A DNA stretch of 35,848 bases, taken from the NCBI RefSeq assembly GCF_003185915.1, contig NZ_QHLZ01000019.1, positions 965 through 36,812 of the forward strand. The letters run 5' to 3'. The notes below the pieces were generated by a model that searched no databases, was not told where the DNA came from, and worked only from the letters and a program-made list of their open reading frames with translations. Both the position numbers and the translations under genes were made by a program. Source of the DNA: Arthrobacter psychrochitiniphilus. Its GTDB lineage: Bacteria; Actinomycetota; Actinomycetes; Actinomycetales; Micrococcaceae. Positions 1 through 8,007 of this stretch are shown piece after piece (position 1 is the first letter of the stretch; each line of letters opens with the position of its first letter).

Positions 1-346
1 CCGTAACGGTTCCGGTACCCGTAAATGTGTGGGTTCCGGCCTTCTTGACCACGTTGTTGACGTAGTAGATCACTCCAGTGTTAGCGGGGATCTTGACCGT
101 GTTGGCCGAGGCGTTAAAAACAGGCTTGACAGGTACGACGGCATTGCGGTTATCGAAATTCCACGAGGTCGCTCCGGCCAGCTTGTACGAGCCACTCGCT
201 GCCCTGGCCGTAACGGTTCCGGTACCCGTAAATGTGTGGGTTCCGGCCTTCTTGACCACGTTGTTGACGTAGTAGATCACTCCAATGTTCGCGGGGATCT
301 TGACCGTGTTGGCCGAGGCGTTAAAAACAGGCTTGACAGGTACGAC
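1..346. repeat. 207-bp-period direct repeat in the surface gene
   Basis: Bases 1-139 recur at 208-346 with only a few changes (GTGTTA versus ATGTTC near 79/286). The period is 207 bp, or 69 codons in frame. The first copy touches the window edge, so more units may follow to the left. Confidence 0.85.
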
Positions 347-2467
347 AGTCGTGCGCAGGTCGTACTTCCACGTCTTCGCCGCGACCACATAGTTCGCGGC
401 GGCCGCTGTGGCGGTGACAGTCGCGTGGGTTGTGACCCTGTGCGTCCCGGCCGCCTTCACGGCGCCGTCAATGGAGTAGGCAACCCCGGTGATGTGCGGG
501 ATGGTGATGGTCTTGGTCGTGTAGTTGACTGCTGGTGCGGTCGCCGTCGCGGACTTCTTGGACAAATCCAGCGTCCAGGACGTGGTCCCCGACAGCATGT
601 AGCCCGGCTTCACTTCGGCAGTGATCCCCACCTTGGTGTAGCCGGACGCGTAGCTGCCGGCTGTCTTAATGGTTCCGTTGACCCGATACGTGACGCCGAC
701 AGTGGACGGTACGGTGTAGTGACCGGTCGCGGCGACCGAGGTCGGGCCCCCCGGAACCACCGAAACGTTCGCGACCGCGACCTTCGCGGTCTGGGTGCTG
801 GCCTTCGAACTGGTGGTGTAGCCGATCTTCGAACCGGTCACGGTGACGGTGATGGCGCTGCCCGCCAAGTTGGGGCCCAATACCAGGGTGGCTTTCGTGG
901 CGCCGTCGATCTTGGTGCCGTCGGCGGACCACTGGTAGGACAGTTCCACGCCGGCCGGTCCCCAGGCTCCGGGGACTGCGGTGAGCGTGTTGCCCACTAT
1001 CGGGGTGCCGGTGATCTCGGGGATGGCGGTTCCCAAATCGTCAAGTGGCACTTCGTGGGTCAAAGTGATGGTGTTGAGGGTTTTGAAGCCGCTTCCTCTG
1101 TTTCCTCGGGTATCGGAAAGCGGATAGAGCGAAACTTCCCAAGCCCCAGGGGCCGAGCCCACGGGGATGGTGACCTTGCGTTCCCAAGTTCCGTCCTGGG
1201 CCGTTCCCTCGACCAGGGTCATGGACCCGAACCCGTGGCTTTGCCCCGAGGCGTGGGAGATATTCACCGTGGGCGCCTTGGCGCCGGTGACGTCGGTGAT
1301 ATGTGTCCGGATGGTGATCTCGGCGGGCCCGTTGGCGAGGTTGTGCTTGGTCGGGGTCACCGAGTATTCCCCCAAACTGGGCGCCGACGTATCAACAACC
1401 GGCGCTTCAATGGTGATGGTGTTGAGGGTTTTGAAGCCGCTTCCGCTGTTTCCTCGGGTATCGGAAAGCGGATAGAGCGAAACTTCCCAAGCCCCAGGGG
1501 CCGAGCCCACGGGGATGGTGACCTTGCGTTCCCAAGTTCCGTCCTGGGCCGTTCCCTCGGCCAGGGTCATGGACCCGAACCCGTGGCTTTGCCCCGAGGC
1601 GTGGGAGATATTCACCGTGGGCGCCTTGGCGCCGGTGACGTCGGTGATATGTGTGCGGATGGTGATCTCGGCGGGCCCGTTGGCGAGGTTGTGCTTGGTC
1701 GGGGTCACCGAGTATTCCCCCAAACTGGGCGCCGACGTATCAATAACCGGCGCAACTATAGGACTAGTAGCAGTACTGGACTTGGCGGCGGTCGTGTAGC
1801 CAGCCTTGGTGCCTGTCACAGTCACAAGGATGGCCTTGCCAGCCATTTCCGGGCCCAGAACTAGGGTGGCGTCAGTGGCGTCTGTGAGCTCTTCCCCGTC
1901 GGCGGACCACTGGTAGGACAATTCCACGTCGGTTGGTTCCCACATGCCGGGTATAGCGATGAGCTGGGACCCCACGGCCGGGGTCCCAGTGATCGTGGGA
2001 ACCCCGCCGACCACCCCACTACCATCTGTCACGGTGATTGTTGCGGGGTAGAGCCAGCCGTTCCTGGCGCTATTAGACAGCGTGTCTTCCAGAGATCCGA
2101 GCCTAATCGTCCACGTTCCAGGGGCAGCACCCTCGGGGATGGTGACCTTCGTCAGCCAGATGCCGTCGGTGGGGGTGCCCGATTCGAGTTGCAAGTAAGC
2201 CACACCCAATTGCTGGCCGCTTGGGTGGGCCAGATTGAACAAAGGCGCCTTGGCACCGGTTGCATCAGTGATACGGGCACGGAACTCAATGTCCACCGGG
2301 CCATTGGTGATATCCGCAGCCGAAGGGGTGACAGTCGTTGAGACCAAAAACGGCGGCTCCAAATCTTGGGCAGGGCCCGCCGCCTGAACTGAAGGGCAAA
2401 TAGCCGACGCTAGTGAGAAGGCGAGCATAATCGCCAAGGCACGAGCCACGAACTTATTCCGATTCAA
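1..2467 (-). CDS. Secreted Ig-like repeat surface protein, C-terminus beyond window
   Basis: The minus strand is open from a TTG at 2467 to the left edge (822 codons, no stop). I chose the TTG because a GGGGG tract lies 4-5 bases upstream and the first 30 residues form a clear Sec signal peptide: basic NRNK, then a hydrophobic core, then an Ala-rich cleavage region around SVQAAG. The mature protein is Thr/Val/Gly-rich and built of beta-sandwich-like modules. One type contains a KAGYTT segment typical of actinobacterial Ig-like repeats. A second is a 116-residue module present as two almost identical copies (residues about 238-469). The C-terminal part seen here has 69-residue units with a VIYYVNNVVKKAGTHTF segment. 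No enzyme domain or cell-wall anchor is visible, but the end is missing. Likely role: an extracellular adhesin or scaffold. That is inference; the family is not precisely identified. Confidence 0.85.
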   Translation of the reverse strand, partial: MNRNKFVARALAIMLAFSLASAICPSVQAAGPAQDLEPPFLVSTTVTPSAADITNGPVDIEFRARITDATGAKAPLFNLAHPSGQQLGVAYLQLESGTPTDGIWLTKVTIPEGAAPGTWTIRLGSLEDTLSNSARNGWLYPATITVTDGSGVVGGVPTITGTPAVGSQLIAIPGMWEPTDVELSYQWSADGEELTDATDATLVLGPEMAGKAILVTVTGTKAGYTTAAKSSTATSPIVAPVIDTSAPSLGEYSVTPTKHNLANGPAEITIRTHITDVTGAKAPTVNISHASGQSHGFGSMTLAEGTAQDGTWERKVTIPVGSAPGAWEVSLYPLSDTRGNSGSGFKTLNTITIEAPVVDTSAPSLGEYSVTPTKHNLANGPAEITIRTHITDVTGAKAPTVNISHASGQSHGFGSMTLVEGTAQDGTWERKVTIPVGSAPGAWEVSLYPLSDTRGNRGSGFKTLNTITLTHEVPLDDLGTAIPEITGTPIVGNTLTAVPGAWGPAGVELSYQWSADGTKIDGATKATLVLGPNLAGSAITVTVTGSKIGYTTSSKASTQTAKVAVANVSVVPGGPTSVAATGHYTVPSTVGVTYRVNGTIKTAGSYASGYTKVGITAEVKPGYMLSGTTSWTLDLSKKSATATAPAVNYTTKTITIPHITGVAYSIDGAVKAAGTHRVTTHATVTATAAAANYVVAAKTWKYDLRTTVVPVKPVFNASANTVKIPANIGVIYYVNNVVKKAGTHTFTGTGTVTARAASGSYKLAGATSWNFDNRNAVVPVKPVFNASANTVKIPANTGVIYYVNNVVKKAGTHTFTGTGTVT
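1059..1754. repeat. Tandem 348-bp coding duplication
   Basis: Two adjacent copies (about 1059-1406 and 1407-1754) are nearly identical and keep the reading frame of the minus-strand surface protein (348 bp = 116 codons). I see only a few substitutions, for example cctctg/ccgctg near the start and ccagg/cagg-type changes around 1217 and 1560. The near-identity at DNA level points to a recent duplication or ongoing gene conversion. Confidence 0.9.
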
Positions 2468-2895
2468 TTTTCCCCCAAGTTAAGCGTGAACCTATCCGAT
2501 CACCGCAGATAAATAAAACAGAGTCTATCTACAAGTGACCTGGCAGATAGACCTGCGTCGGAGAACACATGATTCATTACGAGGTTTTGACGCATGTTCG
2601 CAATTCGCGCCCAAGGAACACAGAACTGAGGCGCCTTCAGGACAACTTTGTAAAGCCATGCGATCACGACCACCCACATCCATCTACCAATGGCTACCTC
2701 TTTCACTGAACTTATCGAAGCAGGAATGACACTCTCTGGTTTCGAGGAGCCTCGTGGTACCCAACCGACGACAATATTTCCATTTCCACGATTTATTGCA
2801 TTTGAGGCCAAGGTACAGCGAGCCACAGTTACAATATTCAGCCATGCCATGGCGGTGTCATACCCTCGAAGCAACAAGTTGGTTGAATAGAGGAG
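2468..2895. other. Gene-poor stretch between surface gene and IS30 remnant
   Basis: About 430 bases without a convincing gene. It must hold the promoter of the minus-strand surface gene and probably the left end of the IS30 element, whose terminal repeat I could not define. Short overlapping open frames exist on both strands but lack a ribosome site or recognisable protein sequence. Confidence 0.5.
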
Positions 2896-3381
2896 TTGCT
2901 GGTGGGGCGCAGGCAATTATCGTTTTCGGATCGGACGGACATCGCCGTAGGTATCCTGGCTGGCAAATCTGATCGTCAGATCGGCGCTGAACTTGGCCGT
3001 GACCACACGATCATTTGGCGCGAACGCCACAGAAATTCGACGAAGACCCGCGGGTATCGTCCCGTGAGTGCCGACCGTGCCGCTGAGCGGAAACGCAGAC
3101 GTCCACAGGCACGGAAGATCGATTCAGATGTGGTCCTTGCATCGCGGGTGAGGGCGGATCTGGCCAGGTCTAGGACGCCGCGGCAGATCGCCGGCCGTTT
3201 GCGTTTGGAAGCCACAGACGCCAGCGTTGAGACCATGACGAAATTACCTGACGCCGAAGGCCGCACTGTCTCCCACGAAGCGATCTACCGGTGGATCTAC
3301 GCCCTGCCCAAGGGCGAGCTGGCCAAGTCCGGGATCCTGCTGCAGTCCAAGGGGTCTGATCAAAGTTTAGTTGACATCTGA
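2896..3381 (+). pseudogene. IS30-family transposase, truncated N-terminal part
   Basis: The start is TTG 2896, preceded by AGAGGAG; GTG 2902 is an alternative. Residues 1-60 form the IS30 N-terminal helix-turn-helix (LSFSDRTDIAVGILAGKSDR, then ELGRDHTIIWRERHRN), followed by the basic linker and the SHEAIYRWIYALPKGEL segment that precedes the catalytic core. Homology stops near residue 152. The last residues (SDQSLVDI) are read from the terminal repeat of the IS3 element that begins at 3357. IS30 transposases are usually over 330 residues with a DDE domain, so the catalytic part is missing. It is not found on the other side of the IS3 element, so the 3' half was deleted. Not functional. Confidence 0.85.
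3357..3376 (+). repeat. Left inverted repeat of the IS3 element
   Basis: It shares TTTAGTTGACA exactly with the right end and begins with the TG dinucleotide usual for IS3 ends. It overlaps the 3' end of the truncated IS30 reading frame. Confidence 0.75.
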
Positions 3382-3410
3382 CTTGTGAGTTTTGGCTTGC
3401 GAGTGAAAGG

Positions 3411-3704
3411 ATGTTTGACATGCCTAAAGCTTTTCCTGAAGAGTTCCGCCGTGATGTGGTCGCGGTGGCCCGTAAGGGCGAATCCACGATTGTCCAGATC
3501 GCGAAGGACTTCGGTATTTCCCCAGCCGCCTTACACAGGTGGTTGAAGATCGCCGATGTCCAAGACGGGGTTGTCCCCGGGGTCACGAAGGAAGAATCCA
3601 CCGAGCTTCGAGAAGCGAAGAAACGCATACGTCTCCTTGAACAGGAAGCGGAGGTGATGCGCCGGGCGGTGGCTTATCTTTTCCGAGACGTCAACCCAAA
3701 ATGA
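3411..3704 (+). CDS. IS3-family transposase OrfA
   Basis: 97 residues. The N-terminal part is a HTH_Tnp_1-type helix-turn-helix (FPEEFRRDVVAVARKGES, then IVQIAKDFGISPAALHRWLK), followed by a leucine-zipper-like coiled coil (ELREAKKRIRLLEQEAEVMR) typical of OrfA. OrfA binds the element's ends and is also the N-terminal half of the OrfAB transposase made by frameshifting. The stop overlaps the orfB start (AAAATGATG at 3698-3706). orfB is in the -1 frame, as in most IS3 elements, and the A-run just before the stop could serve as a slippery site. Confidence 0.9.
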   Translation: MFDMPKAFPEEFRRDVVAVARKGESTIVQIAKDFGISPAALHRWLKIADVQDGVVPGVTKEESTELREAKKRIRLLEQEAEVMRRAVAYLFRDVNPK

Positions 3705-4606
3705 TGTACCCGCTGGTCCTTGAACTAGCCGCTCCCCAGGCCCCTGTACGGGTTCCTGTCGCGGTGACCTGCCGGGTACTTGGATTCTCCCGCCAAGCCT
3801 TCTACCAATGGTGCGCAAACCCGCTCAGTGACAGGGACTGGGAAGAAGCACACCTAGTCAACGCCGCCTTGGATATCCATGCCGAGGAACCGACGTTCGG
3901 GTACCGGCTGATCCACGACGAGCTCGTCCACGAACAAGGACTCGTGGCTTCCGAGACCCGGGTGGGCAGGTTGTGCAGCGAAAACCGGATCCTTTCGGTC
4001 ATCCACCGCCGGCGCGGGACTGGGAAGAAGGCCGGCCCTGCCGTTCATGATGATCACGTCCAGCGGGACTTCACGGCCACCGCTGCCAATAAATTGTGGC
4101 TAACGGATATCACCGAGCACCACACTTCTGAGGGCAAGCTCTACCTCTGCGCGGTCAAGGATGTCTACTCCAACAGGATTGTGGGGTACTCCATCGATTC
4201 CCGAATGAAAGCCTCCCTGGCCGTTAACGCCTTGCAGGCCGCGATCACTCAACGCGCCCCGCAAGGAACACTGATACACAGCGACAGGGGCTCTCAATTC
4301 CGATCCAAGAAGTACGTGCGCCTCATCAGCTCAGCCGGCCTGCAAGGCTCCATGGGACGGGTCGGGGCATGTGCAGATAATGCAGCGATGGAAAGCTTCT
4401 TCTCACTGCTTCAAAAGAATGTACTGAACCAAAAACGGTGGGAAACCCGGGAAGAACTACGCCTGGCCATTGTGGTCTGGATCGAGAAAACCTACCACCG
4501 CCGACGCCGTCAACGACGACTCGGCAAGCTAACGCCAATAGAGTTTGAGACAATAAACAAGACCACCCAATCGGTCACCGAAATATCAGCCCAAACTGTC
4601 AACTAA
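3701..4606 (+). CDS. IS3-family transposase OrfB (DDE integrase core)
   Basis: 301 residues. After a HTH_21-like region (YGYRLIHDEL-type, here FGYRLIHDELV near residue 66) comes an rve integrase core. The catalytic triad is visible as D136 in LWLTDITEH, D195 in IHSDRGSQF and E231 in NAAMESFFSLLQKN. The C-terminal HRRRRQRRLGKLTPIEFE is the usual IS3 tail. The length is normal and there is no interruption, so the copy may be active. It overlaps orfA by 4 bases and is probably expressed as a -1 frameshift fusion. Confidence 0.93.
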   Translation: MMYPLVLELAAPQAPVRVPVAVTCRVLGFSRQAFYQWCANPLSDRDWEEAHLVNAALDIHAEEPTFGYRLIHDELVHEQGLVASETRVGRLCSENRILSVIHRRRGTGKKAGPAVHDDHVQRDFTATAANKLWLTDITEHHTSEGKLYLCAVKDVYSNRIVGYSIDSRMKASLAVNALQAAITQRAPQGTLIHSDRGSQFRSKKYVRLISSAGLQGSMGRVGACADNAAMESFFSLLQKNVLNQKRWETREELRLAIVVWIEKTYHRRRRQRRLGKLTPIEFETINKTTQSVTEISAQTVN

Positions 4607-4616
4607 ATCTCGGGCA
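4597..4616 (-). repeat. Right inverted repeat of the IS3 element
   Basis: Complement of the left repeat with 5 mismatches, ending in CA on the plus strand. The orfB stop codon (TAA, 4604-4606) lies inside it. Confidence 0.75.
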
Positions 4617-4659
4617 GACCCTCGACTACGGAGATTATGAGGTATAGCTCTGGATCCTC

Positions 4660-6444
4660 CTATATGTCGCGGAGGCCTAGGACTTTGGCCAATGTGTTGG
4701 GGATGTCGAAGGTCGACCCCCAAGTAAGTGCGACAAGATCGTCGTATTCGTCATCGGTTCGGAGCAGATCGATCACGTCGCCCTCGAAGATGTAGTCCTG
4801 AACTGCAATGGCGAGTGCCTCCTTGCTGAACTGCTCATAGTCGGCAGAGGACTTGAAGTGAATTGAGTACCTTCCGTCGTTCTGTTTCGCGAATGAGGCA
4901 CTCCATTTGTCCCTGAATTTCTCAAGGCTGGCCAGAATTTCTGCTTCGTCAGACGGGTTGAAGAGCTCGAGGCCGACGGCCAGTCGCTCGGAATCATCCA
5001 GGCTTGTTCCCTCCCAGTCGACACTCACCTGGCGTTCAAACTCAATCTCGTGAAGGTTCTGCGACGACTTCTCGAAGACGTCGGTCTTGAGATACCTCCT
5101 GACGTTCTGAGCGATCCAGAGGATGGGGGCATTCATAAGATTGCTATGAAGGGATCCGGCATCAGGTCCCATTGAGACCGTGAGCTCTCGATGCGCTCGC
5201 TCTATGATCTCTTTGCAGTGGTAATCCTTACAGAAGCGAAAATAGTGAGCGGCCATACGCGGCAACTCAGCCCAAATGGAGCTCCGCGTAAGTGGGTACT
5301 GACTCTGGATTGATTCAAATTCATTCAGAAGCCGAGCCTTGAGTGGGGAGACCACCAAATCTAGGTCTGACTCACTCCAAGCGCCGTTAGCTTCATACTC
5401 GAACTTCGCTTTGCACATTGAGTACAGGACAGATTGCACGCATCCGTTATACAGCTCATCACTCACGCGGTAGCTGATCTGACAGTGAAAATTCGGGTTG
5501 TAACGCGAGAGTGCCTCGTCGGTGGTTCGCTCGAAAATGTACTTGGCAGACAGGACATCTGTGCCAGCCTGCTCAAGGAGCAGATCGGTTTTGGGGATGT
5601 CTCCGCTGATCGGCTCTTCAATCGGACGTAGTTCTTCCACGATCTCCTCGATGCGTGCGCCTATCTGTTTGCGAATCAGGTTGAGGGAGTCCCGCGCGGC
5701 TTGAATTGTGATGCGTTGCGTCTCGTCCTGAAGCATCATGCTCTCGACAAGTCGATCGAGATTGGAGAGGAACGGGTAGACATCGCTCACTCGCCGATGC
5801 CGGGCACCGCGAGCGTTCTGCTCGGTAAATACCTCCGTGAAGATGAGTCCGAGTGCGAAAATATCCGCAGGCTTCCCAACGTTTTTGGCATTATTCTTTA
5901 CCATCTGCTCCGGCGCCTGGTAGTTGCGATTGGCCAGGAGATCACTATGCTGAGTCAGAGACGAGTCCTTGAAATGAGCGATGCCGAAATCTGCAAGGAC
6001 GACCCGTCGATTCTTACTGTCAACGAGGATATTTTCGGGCTTGATGTCCCGGTGCACCACCCCTCGATCATGCACATAGGCGAGACCATCGCATAGTTGG
6101 GAAAGGTAATCCAGGAGCACCCGGTAGTCGGATTCCTCCCCGATGATGTCACGCAAGTTCTTCGGGTACAGGTCCATGGTGTAGTAGAAGTACTTCTCGT
6201 CATCGAACTGCGCGTGGATTTTCACCACGTGATCATTGTTCGAGTCCAGACCGAACGCGATTTCTTGGAGGAACCTCCCGTTGCGCTCTGGCCGAGAATC
6301 TTTCTTTATTTGCTTGAGTGCGTAGACCCTGTCATCTACCGAGGAGCGCACTGCACAGACCGTCCCCGCCCCACCCTGCCCGAGCTGTGGCTCGACGACA
6401 ATGTAAGTTTCACCGTCGAACTCCAAAATCATCCCCTTTTTCAT
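4660..6444 (-). CDS. Ser/Thr protein kinase with unknown C-terminal region
   Basis: 594 residues. Residues 15-270 form a Hanks-type kinase domain: glycine loop GQGGAGTV (22-29), ATP lysine K44 in ALKQI, HRDIKPEN at 131-138, DFG at 152-154, APE at 177-179. All catalytic residues are present, so it should be active. There is no transmembrane segment, PASTA or other sensor; the last 320 residues are soluble, mixed helical and not recognised. That differs from the usual actinobacterial PknB type. It is divergent from the protease and CBASS-like genes, which suggests a defence or signalling role, but this rests only on position. The start at 6444 has no obvious ribosome site; ATG 6432 is an alternative. 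The 3' end abuts the IS3 element, with no clear sign of truncation. Confidence 0.88.
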   Translation of the reverse strand: MKKGMILEFDGETYIVVEPQLGQGGAGTVCAVRSSVDDRVYALKQIKKDSRPERNGRFLQEIAFGLDSNNDHVVKIHAQFDDEKYFYYTMDLYPKNLRDIIGEESDYRVLLDYLSQLCDGLAYVHDRGVVHRDIKPENILVDSKNRRVVLADFGIAHFKDSSLTQHSDLLANRNYQAPEQMVKNNAKNVGKPADIFALGLIFTEVFTEQNARGARHRRVSDVYPFLSNLDRLVESMMLQDETQRITIQAARDSLNLIRKQIGARIEEIVEELRPIEEPISGDIPKTDLLLEQAGTDVLSAKYIFERTTDEALSRYNPNFHCQISYRVSDELYNGCVQSVLYSMCKAKFEYEANGAWSESDLDLVVSPLKARLLNEFESIQSQYPLTRSSIWAELPRMAAHYFRFCKDYHCKEIIERAHRELTVSMGPDAGSLHSNLMNAPILWIAQNVRRYLKTDVFEKSSQNLHEIEFERQVSVDWEGTSLDDSERLAVGLELFNPSDEAEILASLEKFRDKWSASFAKQNDGRYSIHFKSSADYEQFSKEALAIAVQDYIFEGDVIDLLRTDDEYDDLVALTWGSTFDIPNTLAKVLGLRDI

Positions 6445-6842
6445 AATGACTACACTATTGGACTTGCGGGTAGATCGAACTTCTCCTGCACGGCGTTCGC
6501 AGACAGGACCGTCGACGGCTATTTCCGCAACCGGGATCCCTTACGGACGTCCGGACCCGTCCCCTAACCCGACTCGATGTGTCTCGAAACCTCTGCACCT
6601 CCAAACGTGCGTCATAGCTGGTTTAACCGACTTCGATTCCAGTGAGATGGACATGTCGAATTTTCGATCAGTACAGGCTTTTGATTACGAATAAGTGCGG
6701 GCTCCGGTGGCTGGAATCGGCATTGGACCGCTCACGGCCTCAGGATGCAGGTGGATCCTTCGATAGCCTCGCCAGGCCCATCGCTCTGGAATCGTAAGTC
6801 GGCGACTTATTCGGGGAGTTAAAATAGTCTAACGGACCTGTT
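6445..6842. other. Divergent intergenic region
   Basis: About 400 bases between the kinase (minus) and the protease (plus). It should carry both promoters. I see no strong palindrome, repeat or small gene; the open frames here are short and lack coding character. Confidence 0.5.
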
Positions 6843-7646
6843 ATGGCCGATCCGAGGCGGCAGCTTGGGAATGAAAAACACCTCCCTCGCCATGCCCCTG
6901 GCGAATTAGTCCCTTTCGCCTTTGCCACCATTGGCGGCGCAATATACGGTCTTGGCATGAACTTTGAAAAGATGGTGGCCCCACTGATTGCCGCGGGACA
7001 AACGGCTGTGGATCTGCAGAGCGGCAGCGGATTTCTTGTCCGAATTGATGGGCAGATCTACCTGACCACGGCTGCGCACCTGTGTGATTTCGTCTTAGCC
7101 CCAAGGTCCGATTGGTCCCTGTGGCCAGAGCACGTCTCCTTGGTAAGCACCAGTCACACAGGGACGGGATCCGGCACCCCCCAGCCAATCGAGAGCTACC
7201 CACTTTTCGTACTCGGGCATGGAAACAAGCTGGTCCCCAGCTTCAAATACGTGCTGGCGCCCGATCGGACAGAGCTCGTTGTTGACATGATCCTGATTCC
7301 TGTTCAGTCCGACAGCCTTGTCGCCTCAACCTACAAGTGTTTCGAACTGCCCTCCAGCTTGGGGCCACACGAAACAGGCGAGGCAGCCATACAACTTGGA
7401 CGAAGGGGCGACTTCCCTGCCCTTAGCGCTACCCACCATCTGCAAACCGTCGGCCGAGGCCCTGTTCGCCATATGTACCCGAAGGGGCAACCTGGCGATT
7501 CAGGAGGTCCGGTAATTGATTCCAGAGGGAGGTTGCTAGGGATGAACATGGGGACCCACGTTGAGCGGCCAGACGAGGCTATGCTGATGTCGACCGATCT
7601 GATCGTTGCGACCGCATCCTCCCGCAGGGGTGTCCTTCAGTCATAG
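6843..7646 (+). CDS. Trypsin-like serine protease (S1 fold)
   Basis: 267 residues if it starts at ATG 6843; ATG 6957 (before NFEKMVAPLIAAG) is also possible, and neither has a good ribosome site. The chymotrypsin-fold motifs are in order: SGFLVRIDG, then LTTAAHL with H79, D149 in ELVVDMILIPV, and S220 in GQPGDSGGPVI, followed by GRLLGMNMGTH. There is no signal peptide or PDZ domain, so it probably acts in the cytoplasm, unlike HtrA/DegP. Cytoplasmic trypsin-like domains are known parts of bacterial conflict systems, either as effectors or as proteases that activate an effector. Lying directly upstream of the CD-NTase block and divergent from the kinase, it may belong to that system. This is inference, because a 361-base gap separates it from the CD-NTase gene. 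Confidence 0.82.
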   Translation: MADPRRQLGNEKHLPRHAPGELVPFAFATIGGAIYGLGMNFEKMVAPLIAAGQTAVDLQSGSGFLVRIDGQIYLTTAAHLCDFVLAPRSDWSLWPEHVSLVSTSHTGTGSGTPQPIESYPLFVLGHGNKLVPSFKYVLAPDRTELVVDMILIPVQSDSLVASTYKCFELPSSLGPHETGEAAIQLGRRGDFPALSATHHLQTVGRGPVRHMYPKGQPGDSGGPVIDSRGRLLGMNMGTHVERPDEAMLMSTDLIVATASSRRGVLQS

Positions 7647-8007
7647 CCTTGTGCCAGTCTCCACTTACCGCCAGAACATCAGGTGAACCGGCCGCAGATC
7701 CGTCCACACCGGGGGACACCTGGAGAGCTGACTGTCCTCCCTCAGGTGTCGGCTCTTCTTCTGGCGTGTGCAATGATCCTAGTCCGGGCATCGGCGGCCT
7801 CTTTGAAGGACCCCTTCCGCATTCAGTGCGTCTTCATCGCAGATGACCTGTACAGCTGCGTCCGCTGGGTTCTTTAGGCGTCAGCCCGACCTGCTTGGCA
7901 GCCGAACTTGGTGACGGTCATGACGAGACGGAGAATCCTGACAGGCGCAATCTATGATGGAGTCAACGGAGCTAGTCCGTGTTTTCACTGTAGAAAGGAA
8001 AAACGGT
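7647..8007. other. Gap upstream of the CBASS-like operon
   Basis: About 360 bases with no supported gene. It likely contains the promoter of the operon starting at 8008. An 8-bp inverted repeat (GACACCTG at 7715-7722, CAGGTGTC at 7743-7750, 20-base loop) is present without a T-run. Confidence 0.45.

Larger units (their letters stand above)
3357..4616 (+). mobile_element. IS3-family insertion sequence, complete
   Basis: About 1,260 bp with orfA and orfB in the IS3 arrangement. The ends are imperfect inverted repeats: TGATCAAAGTTTAGTTGACA at 3357-3376, and the complement of 4597-4616 (TGCCCGAGATTTAGTTGACA), 15 of 20 matching with an identical inner 11-mer. Just outside, GGGTC on the left mirrors GACCC on the right, so the real ends may lie 5 bases further out. 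I see no direct target duplication. It sits inside the IS30 transposase gene, and the kinase gene stops only 43 bases beyond it. Confidence 0.88.

Noticed and set aside
29..1864. 611-codon plus-strand open frame
   Set aside because: Shadow of the minus-strand surface protein. Its translation is Arg/Gly/Asp/His-rich and repeats only because the DNA repeats; the opposite strand has a signal peptide and Ig-like modules.
2500..2916. 138-codon minus-strand frame and short plus-strand frames upstream of the IS30 remnant
   Set aside because: No ribosome site, no protein-like pattern, and several mutually overlapping frames of similar length.
7715..7750. Inverted repeat GACACCTG/CAGGTGTC as a terminator for the protease gene
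   Set aside because: Only 8 bp with a 20-base loop and no T-run; could be chance.
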